In this document: positions 1 to 5,148 of the stretch, one piece after another
How positions within the stretch are numbered: position 1 is the first letter of the stretch
Layout of the letters: every line of letters starts with the position of its first letter
Origin: Weeksellaceae bacterium
GTDB taxonomy: Bacteria; Bacteroidota; Bacteroidia; Flavobacteriales; Weeksellaceae
Length of the DNA stretch: 5,148 nt
Reading direction: 5' to 3'
NCBI GenBank assembly: GCA_028698395.1
Contig: JAQVDG010000190.1
Span: 1-5,148, forward strand
Made by a program: the position numbers and the translations under genes
The notes under the pieces: model-generated
What the model was told of the DNA's origin: nothing
Database searches by the model: none
The model's input: the letters and a program-made list of their open reading frames with translations, nothing else

Positions 1-1257
1 GACCTAAAATTATTCTTAAAAGATAGGCGTTCTCTACTCTTAACTTTTGCAATACCCATCGCACTAATCACCTTATTTGCATTTGCTTTCGGCGGTGTGG
101 GGAAAGAAAAAGCCGGCGCTAAAATCACATTATTAATCAGTGATTTAGATAATACAAAGGCATCTGAAGCGGCAATTAAACAATTGGATTCACTTTCATC
201 TATCCAAACCAAACAAATCAAGCTGAAAGAAGCTGAGAAATTAATTAAGAGCGGTAAAGAAAGCAGTGTTTTAATTTTCTATAAAGGTTTTTCTGATTCC
301 CTGGTCACCGGAAACGATTTACCTTTGGAGCTTAAATACGATGAAGCTAAAGAAATTGAGGTAGGACTGTTGCAACAAGCTTCGATACCGACCTTATCAA
401 TGCTCCCGTTTTCAACTGAAAACTCAAATGAAGTCTTAGGAAAAAAGTTGATAAAATCGAATGGAATTGAGGATATAGAATCACAGCAAAATGTGCAAAC
501 GCAATCAGACGGTTTGTTTAAAGCGATTTCGGATGGAATTTCTAAAAGTAATCGAGACAAGGATAAAAGTACCAATCCCACCTCTGCTTTCTTTTCTCAA
601 AATCTAAAGATGACAAAGTTGTTAAAAGCAAAGAATGACAATCAATTAGGATTGGTTCAGGCGGTTGCAGGCACAGCGGTGATGATGCTTTTATTTTCTG
701 TCGTCGGTATTGGAATGGGGCTTTTGGATGAAAAACAAGAAGGAACGTTAAAACGTTTAATATACAGTCCGATGAAACCGGTTAATATTCTACTGGGAAA
801 AATGATTTCGGCAAATATTATTTCAGTTTCACAATTAATAGTTATGTTTTTATTTGCAAAAGTAGTCTTTGGGCTTGACATAGCTCCCCATCTTCCCGAG
901 CTTCTTTTAACCATAATTGCCACTGCTTTTGCCTGTTCGGCTTTCGGTGTCCTTATAGCGTCTTTGGCTCAAAAACGAGAACAGATTCAAGGCCTTTCAA
1001 CTTTAATCATATTGGTTATGAGTGCTATCGGCGGAAGTATGATTCCCTTATTTTTCATGCCTGTATTTATGCAAAAAATTGCGGTTGTTTCTGTAAATTA
1101 CTGGAGTATTCAAAGTTTTTATGATATTTTTTGGAGGAATTTATCAATAACTGACCCAACTTATTTATCAAGAATTATAATACTTTTTGCGATTGGTGGA
1201 ATATTAAATCTAATTGCAATTAGGCTATTTAAGAGGAACTTATTAAAATTGACCTAA
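1..1257 (+). CDS. ABC-2 type transporter permease, 5'-truncated by window edge
   Basis: This is an inner-membrane permease subunit of an ABC-2 family transporter (the drug, lipid or polysaccharide export type, ABC2_membrane_3-like). The frame is open from base 1, so the GTG at 97 is not the start: the 32 codons before it encode basic residues followed by a clear first membrane helix (residues about 11-32). A large soluble, presumably periplasmic, domain follows (about 33-215), then five more hydrophobic segments near 218-242, 270-290, 299-323, 331-354 and 390-410. Just after the second helix comes the cytoplasmic motif DEKQEGTLKRLIYSPMKP (243-260), the conserved E-x-x-x-GTL-x-RL-x-x-SP signature thought to couple to the ATPase. 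418 residues are visible; judged by family architecture, probably only some 10-20 N-terminal residues are missing. The ATPase partner and any second permease would lie upstream, outside the window. The substrate cannot be told from the sequence. It ends in TAA. Confidence 0.9.
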   Translation, partial: DLKLFLKDRRSLLLTFAIPIALITLFAFAFGGVGKEKAGAKITLLISDLDNTKASEAAIKQLDSLSSIQTKQIKLKEAEKLIKSGKESSVLIFYKGFSDSLVTGNDLPLELKYDEAKEIEVGLLQQASIPTLSMLPFSTENSNEVLGKKLIKSNGIEDIESQQNVQTQSDGLFKAISDGISKSNRDKDKSTNPTSAFFSQNLKMTKLLKAKNDNQLGLVQAVAGTAVMMLLFSVVGIGMGLLDEKQEGTLKRLIYSPMKPVNILLGKMISANIISVSQLIVMFLFAKVVFGLDIAPHLPELLLTIIATAFACSAFGVLIASLAQKREQIQGLSTLIILVMSAIGGSMIPLFFMPVFMQKIAVVSVNYWSIQSFYDIFWRNLSITDPTYLSRIIILFAIGGILNLIAIRLFKRNLLKLT

Positions 1258-1267
1258 TTTAACCATC

Positions 1268-1292
1268 AAACACTGGCTATAATAAACAGTTT
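1268..1292 (+). other. weak imperfect hairpin in the permease-to-thioredoxin gap
   Basis: The 77-bp gap at 1258-1334 holds a short inverted repeat: ACTG at 1272-1275 pairs with CAGT at 1287-1290, and AA at 1269-1270 pairs with TT at 1291-1292 around a bulged C. The 11-nt loop contains TATAAT (1278-1283). No T-run follows, so it is not a convincing terminator, and there is no well-spaced Bacteroidota promoter (TTTG / TAnnTTTG) around it. It could be a leader structure, the edge of a dispersed repeat, or chance in AT-rich DNA. Confidence 0.2.
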
Positions 1293-1334
1293 AAATACAA
1301 GACGAGTAAATCGCAAAAATCATATAAATCAAAA

Positions 1335-2465
1335 ATGAATAAAATATTAACCACAGGATTGATGCTTTTTTGCACATTAGCAAACGCCCAAAATAATTTT
1401 AAAATTTCGGGAAAACTAAGTGGATTTCAAGAAAATGCACTTGTGAAAATTGAAAGACAAAATATCATATTGGATAGTTGTTACTTAAAAAATGGTCGTT
1501 TTCAATTAAATGGAAGTTTTGAAGAATCACCAACACCAGTACATTTGACAATCCATAACGGAAAAGATTTTATTTATACTTCTTTATTCATTGGTAATGA
1601 AACTATAACGATTAACGCAAAAATTGAAGATTTCCCTTATGATATAAAAGCAGTAGGTTCAGAATATAATATTTTGAATTATGAGAATTCTCAACAGAAA
1701 AAAGATTTGAATATCCAACGTAAAAAACTCATCAATGAAATGTTTGTGCTCAGAGAACAAGGAAAATGGAATGACAGCTTACAAAATGCTTTTTGGAGTA
1801 CTAAAGAACCTTTAGGAAAGGTGCGACTTATTGATAATCAATTAAAAAGACTTAACGATGACTTTATTGACGAAAATTTCAATTCTTATTACGGATTGTA
1901 CTTGATGGAAATTTACAAAACCGAAATTCCTAAATCAAAACTTCAAAATTATATCGACAAACTCAATCCAGAATTAAGGAATACTGCTTATGCGAAATCC
2001 ATTGAATCCCACTTAAAATATCCGGACTTAAAAGTTGGAGAAAAATATTATAATTTTTCAGCATTAGACAAAAATGGAAAGAAAAGAATGTTTTCAGAAT
2101 ATTTTAGCAACAAATACGTTTTGCTGGATTTTTCTACTGTCTATTGTGGGTTCTGTATTCAAGCAATTCCAGACCTTGAACAAATCAAAAAAAATCAAAA
2201 TGAAAGATTAGAAATCGTAACTTTCTATGTTGATAAAAGTCAAAAAGGGTATGATGGTTTGACCCAAAAACACAATGAAAATTGGACTATCTTATGGGAC
2301 AAGAAAGGACGTTTAAGCGATACTTATGCTAAATATAAAGTTTTTGGAACACCAACATTTTATTTGTTTGCCCCAAATGGAGCTTTAGTCCAAAAGTTTG
2401 AAGGTTATTCAGAAGATTTATCAGAAAGAATTGAAAAATTAATTACCCAATCCGACTCCAATTAA
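1335..2465 (+). CDS. Exported DUF4369 / TlpA-like thioredoxin-fold oxidoreductase
   Basis: This is a predicted periplasmic or envelope thiol-disulfide oxidoreductase of 376 residues. An N-terminal signal peptide (short basic start, hydrophobic core, ANA cleavage site at 16-18 followed by QNN) supports the ATG start; Cys13 does not sit in a proper lipobox, so type I cleavage is more likely than lipoprotein processing. Residues about 22-112 form a beta-rich DUF4369-like region (FKISGKLSGF, then LKNGRFQLNG). A charged helical linker (about 115-225) leads to an AhpC/TSA-thioredoxin domain (about 230-370) with the active site CGFC at 271-274 and the cis-proline loop GTPTFYLF at 338-345. The residue before the first cysteine is Tyr, where thioredoxins usually have Trp. 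The DUF4369-thioredoxin arrangement is common in Bacteroidota, but substrates are mostly unknown. The leader is A-rich with no Shine-Dalgarno, as usual for the phylum. The gene lies 77 bp after the permease and its last 23 bases overlap recG tail to tail. Confidence 0.9.
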   Translation: MNKILTTGLMLFCTLANAQNNFKISGKLSGFQENALVKIERQNIILDSCYLKNGRFQLNGSFEESPTPVHLTIHNGKDFIYTSLFIGNETITINAKIEDFPYDIKAVGSEYNILNYENSQQKKDLNIQRKKLINEMFVLREQGKWNDSLQNAFWSTKEPLGKVRLIDNQLKRLNDDFIDENFNSYYGLYLMEIYKTEIPKSKLQNYIDKLNPELRNTAYAKSIESHLKYPDLKVGEKYYNFSALDKNGKKRMFSEYFSNKYVLLDFSTVYCGFCIQAIPDLEQIKKNQNERLEIVTFYVDKSQKGYDGLTQKHNENWTILWDKKGRLSDTYAKYKVFGTPTFYLFAPNGALVQKFEGYSEDLSERIEKLITQSDSN

Positions 2466-2470
2466 TTTTT
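2434..2470. terminator. Candidate bidirectional terminator hairpin spanning two converging stop codons
   Basis: This is a perfect 11-bp inverted repeat: AAAAATTAATT at 2434-2444 and AATTAATTTTT at 2460-2470, separated by a 15-nt loop. On either strand the 3' arm ends in a T-run, as expected of an intrinsic terminator working both ways. The recG stop (complement of 2443-2445) begins in the left arm and the thioredoxin-gene stop (2463-2465) lies in the right arm, so the structure is embedded in the coding overlap. The stem contains no G or C, which makes it thermodynamically weak; termination is an inference from position and shape. Confidence 0.45.
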
Positions 2471-4548
2471 TCTTGATGGTATTCTAAAAAATGCTTTCGA
2501 ATACCCCCATTTTCCGGAAGAGACAAATTAGAATCTTTAGTCAGAATTTCTTCTGCCATAAAACGAGCTGCATGTAGAATTTTTTGATCTTTTGCTAAAT
2601 TTGCTAATTTAAAATTCAAAATTCCGCTTTGTTGTGTTCCCATCATATCACCCGGACCACGCAACTGCATATCAACTTCGGCAATTTCAAAACCATCATT
2701 TGTACGGCACATAGTAGAAATTCGAGTATAAGCATCTTCCGTCAAATTATCTTTACTCATCAAAATACAATAACTCTGTTCTGCTCCTCGCCCTACTCTT
2801 CCCCGAAGTTGGTGCAATTGAGACAAACCGAATTTTTCGGCACTTTCAATAACCATAACCGAAGCATTCGGAACATTTACTCCCACTTCAATCACCGTCG
2901 TAGCAACTAAAATCTGGGTTTCTCCTTTTACAAACCGCTGCATTTCAAATTCTTTATCAGCCGGTTTCATTTTTCCATGAACAATGCTCACCGCATAATC
3001 CGGTAATGGAAATGCACGTGTAATACTCTCATAACCATCCATTAAATCTTTATAATCCAATTTTTCGGATTCTTCAATCAGGGGATAAACAATATAAATT
3101 TGTCTTCCTTTTCTGATTTCAGTTTTTAGAAAACCAAACAATCCTAAACGGTCTTTATCTCTTCGATGAACGGTTTTTATAGGTTTTCGGCCTGCCGGTA
3201 ATTCATCTATCACCGAAATATCCAAATCACCGTAAAGACTCATTGCCAAAGTTCTTGGAATCGGTGTAGCCGTCATAACTAAAGTATGTGGCGGAAATTT
3301 ATTTTTCTTTAAAAAACGGGCACGTTGTGCTACACCAAATTTATGTTGTTCATCAATTATAATTAAACCTAAGTTCTTAAAAATCACTGTTTCTTCAATC
3401 AAAGCATGTGTTCCCACCAAAATATGAATTTCACCCGATTGAAGTTTTTCAGACAAAACTCTTCGTTCTTTGGTTTTAGTTGAACCGGTCAAAAGTCCGA
3501 CTTCTATTTGCATTTCTGAAAGATAATCGGTCAATGCCTGATAATGTTGTTGTGCCAGAATTTCGGTTGGTGCCATAAATGCCGTTTGAAAACCGTTATC
3601 CATCGCAATAAGAGCTGAAAGTAATCCCACCATGGTTTTTCCGCTTCCCACATCGCCCTGAAGTAAACGATTCATCTGTATCGGGCGAGCCAAATCATTC
3701 CGAATTTCTTTTACCACTCGTTTTTGCGCATCCGTCAACTCAAAGGGTAAATAGCGAGTGTAAAATTCATTGAAATAATTTCCTATATTGGAAAATTCAA
3801 ATCCTTTGTATTTGCTTTGGTGGTTTATTTTTTTTATCAAAAAACCGATTTGCATAAAGAAAAATTCTTCAAACTTCGTTCGCTCAATTGCTTGACGAAG
3901 ATTTTCATTAGAGCTTGGAAAGTGCAATTGTTTATATGTTTCCAAACGATTTTGGAAATTAAATTTTCGTAAAATCTCATCCGATAAATTCTCTTCCAAA
4001 ATCTGAATTTCAGACAATAACTGAAATTGCATTTTCTGAAAAAACCGATTGTTAATTCCTTTTTTTTGAAGTTTTTCTGTACTTGAATAAACCGGATAAA
4101 GATTATGCGGCGTATTTTTATGATTTTCCAAAGTTTCAATTTCAGGATGAACAATAGTAAATTTCCGATTGAATTCACTCGGTTTTCCATATACGACAAG
4201 GTTTTCAAAAGCCAATCGCTCAATGTTTTCTTTCATCCATTTGGTGTATTTGAACCAAACCAACTCAATTTGTCCGGTTTCATCTTCAAATTTTGCGACT
4301 AAACGTTTTCCTCTTTTTTGGTTGATTTCACTAATTCCTTTTATTCTTCCAACAATTTGAATTTCAGCTGAATCCGAATTTATTTCATTGATTTTATAAT
4401 AACGGGAACGATCAATATACCGAAACGGAAAAAAATTCAATAAATCCTCGTAGCGAAACAGTTTCAATTCCGTTTGCAGACTTTGCGCTCTTTCAGAGCC
4501 AACGCCTTTTAAATATTCAATCGGAGTTTTGAGGATTTTTTGAGACAT
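2443..4548 (-). CDS. recG: ATP-dependent DNA helicase RecG
   Basis: RecG is a monomeric superfamily 2 translocase that remodels stalled replication forks and branch-migrates recombination intermediates. I place the start at the ATG at 4546-4548, giving 701 residues, because MSQKILKTPIEYLKGVG matches the family N-terminus; an in-frame TTG at 4570-4572 would add eight unlike residues. In order: wedge-domain helix-hairpin-helix (YLKGVG, 12-17); OB-fold (about 60-150); Q-motif-like LTDAQ (271-275); Walker A GDVGSGKT (298-305); motif Ia APTEILA (326-332); GTHA (379-382); DEQH box (399-402); TATPIPRT (426-433); ATTVIEVGVNVPN (549-561); QLRGRVGR with the arginine finger (580-587); and the RecG-specific C-terminal TRG-type motif LRGPGDMMGTQQSG (629-642). 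All key residues are present and the length is normal. It lies 63 bp downstream of ligA on the same strand, so the two may be co-transcribed. Its C-terminal codons overlap the thioredoxin gene by 23 bp. Confidence 0.98.
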   Translation of the reverse strand: MSQKILKTPIEYLKGVGSERAQSLQTELKLFRYEDLLNFFPFRYIDRSRYYKINEINSDSAEIQIVGRIKGISEINQKRGKRLVAKFEDETGQIELVWFKYTKWMKENIERLAFENLVVYGKPSEFNRKFTIVHPEIETLENHKNTPHNLYPVYSSTEKLQKKGINNRFFQKMQFQLLSEIQILEENLSDEILRKFNFQNRLETYKQLHFPSSNENLRQAIERTKFEEFFFMQIGFLIKKINHQSKYKGFEFSNIGNYFNEFYTRYLPFELTDAQKRVVKEIRNDLARPIQMNRLLQGDVGSGKTMVGLLSALIAMDNGFQTAFMAPTEILAQQHYQALTDYLSEMQIEVGLLTGSTKTKERRVLSEKLQSGEIHILVGTHALIEETVIFKNLGLIIIDEQHKFGVAQRARFLKKNKFPPHTLVMTATPIPRTLAMSLYGDLDISVIDELPAGRKPIKTVHRRDKDRLGLFGFLKTEIRKGRQIYIVYPLIEESEKLDYKDLMDGYESITRAFPLPDYAVSIVHGKMKPADKEFEMQRFVKGETQILVATTVIEVGVNVPNASVMVIESAEKFGLSQLHQLRGRVGRGAEQSYCILMSKDNLTEDAYTRISTMCRTNDGFEIAEVDMQLRGPGDMMGTQQSGILNFKLANLAKDQKILHAARFMAEEILTKDSNLSLPENGGIRKHFLEYHQEKINWSRIG

Positions 4549-4558
4549 TCCGCTGTTT

Positions 4559-4604
4559 ATTTGAAATTTCAAAAATAATCAAAGTATTTGAAATCCTGAA
4601 AAAT
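4559..4604. repeat. 14-bp perfect palindrome plus degenerate second copy in the ligA-recG gap
   Basis: TTTGAAATTTCAAA at 4560-4573 is a perfect palindrome lying 11 bases before the recG ATG. The same motif recurs imperfectly in direct orientation: ATTTGAAATTTCAAAAAT at 4559-4576 resembles ATTTGAAATCCTGAAAAAT at 4586-4604, a period of 27 bases. Both lie between the ligA stop and the recG start. Read toward recG, no T-run follows the palindrome, so it is not an obvious terminator. It could be a regulator binding site, a leader hairpin, or chance in AT-rich sequence. Confidence 0.35.
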
Positions 4605-4611
4605 AGGCTTA

Positions 4612-5148
4612 TTACTTACCTATCATTGCTAAAAATTCATCTTCGCTCATTATTTTCACCGTTCCTAATTCCTGTGCTTTTTTGAGCTTACTTCCAGCTT
4701 TTTCTCCAGCAATTAAATAATCTAAATTTTTACTGACTGCCGAACTGTTTTTTCCACCGTTTTGTTCGACCAATTTTTGGGCTTCCGTCCGGGAAAATTG
4801 AGTCAATGTTCCGGTAAATAAAAAAGTTTTTCCTTCTAAAACAGTAGAATCCAAAGCTTGCTCCTCGCCTGCTTCCATCTGTAATCCGGCTTCTTTGAGC
4901 CTTTGAATCAGAATTTGATTTTTCTCTTTTTCAAAATATTCCTGAATGCTCTGTGCAATTTTTTCACCTACATCATCCACCGTTTGTAACTCCTCAAAAC
5001 TTGCATTTTGTAGATTTTCAAGAGATTTAAAATGTTTGGCTAATTTTTTTGCTACGGTTTCGCCCACATGACGAATTCCAATGGCATACAGCACTTTTTC
5101 AAATGGAATTTTTTTAGAAAGTTCAATAGCATCCATAATGTTTTGTGC
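4612..5148 (-). CDS. ligA: NAD-dependent DNA ligase LigA, C-terminal part, truncated by window edge
   Basis: This is the C-terminal 178 residues of the NAD-dependent ligase that seals nicks in replication and repair. The frame is open to the last base of the window, reading AQNI before the methionine at 5134-5136, so that ATG is internal and not the start; LigA is normally about 660-700 residues, so roughly three quarters of it lies to the right. Visible parts, numbered from the window edge: helix-hairpin-helix segments at about 17-40 (LYAIGIRHVGETVAKKLAKHF, the strongly conserved LigA signature) and 50-71 (LQTVDDVGEKIAQSI), then a linker, then the BRCT domain at about 103-175 (LEGKTFLFTGTL, with the paired glycines at 131-132). 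The adenylation lysine domain, OB-fold and zinc finger are outside the window. Stop is TAA, followed 63 bp later by recG on the same strand. Confidence 0.97.
   Translation of the reverse strand, partial: AQNIMDAIELSKKIPFEKVLYAIGIRHVGETVAKKLAKHFKSLENLQNASFEELQTVDDVGEKIAQSIQEYFEKEKNQILIQRLKEAGLQMEAGEEQALDSTVLEGKTFLFTGTLTQFSRTEAQKLVEQNGGKNSSAVSKNLDYLIAGEKAGSKLKKAQELGTVKIMSEDEFLAMIGK

Noticed and set aside
97..1257. GTG at 97 as the start of the permease.
   Set aside because: The frame is open back to base 1 and the upstream codons encode the first membrane helix expected for the family; starting at the GTG would remove it.
1249..1283. TTGACC (1249-1254) and TATAAT (1278-1283) as a promoter for the thioredoxin gene.
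   Set aside because: The 23-bp spacing is too long for a classical sigma-70 promoter, and the Bacteroidota -7 element TAnnTTTG is absent; in AT-rich DNA a lone TATAAT is weak evidence.
1304..1314. CGA-gtaaa-TCG mini-hairpin in the leader of the thioredoxin gene.
   Set aside because: Three base pairs are not distinguishable from chance.
2629..2910. A 93-codon plus-strand reading frame opposite recG, and other frames opposite or within the four main genes (for example 279-581, 657-923, 3837-4223, 4105-4302).
   Set aside because: They lie wholly over well-supported genes, their translations show no recognisable domain, and they look like by-products of the codon structure of the real genes.
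3828..4067. Two A8 tracts in recG (minus strand; 3828-3835 and 4060-4067) as phase-variation or slippage sites.
   Set aside because: Both encode ordinary lysine codons in an intact frame of normal length; such runs are expected at this base composition.
4549..4572. TTG at 4570-4572 as an upstream recG start adding eight residues.
   Set aside because: The added residues (MKFQINSG) do not resemble the RecG N-terminus and cut into the palindrome; the ATG at 4546-4548 fits the family.
4580..4592. TACTTTG on the minus strand as a Bacteroidota -7 element for recG.
   Set aside because: It is one base short of the TAnnTTTG spacing and has no TTTG partner at the right distance upstream.

Overview
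The window looks like low-GC Bacteroidota chromosome, probably from a flavobacterium-like organism. The grounds are AT-rich codon use, A-rich translation leaders without a clear Shine-Dalgarno, a DUF4369-plus-thioredoxin protein of the type common in that phylum, and flavobacterial-looking RecG and LigA sequences. There is no tRNA, rRNA, CRISPR array, integrase or transposase, and no gap longer than 77 bp between genes.

Layout from left to right: (1) positions 1-1257, plus strand, an ABC-2 type transporter permease that is open at the left edge and lacks only its first few residues. (2) A 77-bp gap (1258-1334) with a weak imperfect hairpin. (3) Positions 1335-2465, plus strand, an exported thioredoxin-fold protein with an N-terminal DUF4369-like region and a CGFC active site. 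(4) Positions 2443-4548, minus strand, a complete recG. (5) A 63-bp gap (4549-4611) holding a 14-bp perfect palindrome and a degenerate second copy. (6) Positions 4612-5148, minus strand, the C-terminal quarter of ligA, which runs off the right edge.

The two sides face each other. The plus-strand genes are envelope functions (efflux or export, and periplasmic redox). The minus-strand pair is DNA repair and replication: ligA then recG, same strand, close enough for co-transcription. They meet in a 23-bp tail-to-tail coding overlap. That overlap sits inside an 11-bp perfect inverted repeat that carries both stop codons and looks like a compact two-way terminator built into coding sequence. This junction is the most unusual thing in the window.

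I found no convincing undescribed system. The genes are recognisable families with intact motifs, and the points worth checking concern gene arrangement and small non-coding structures.
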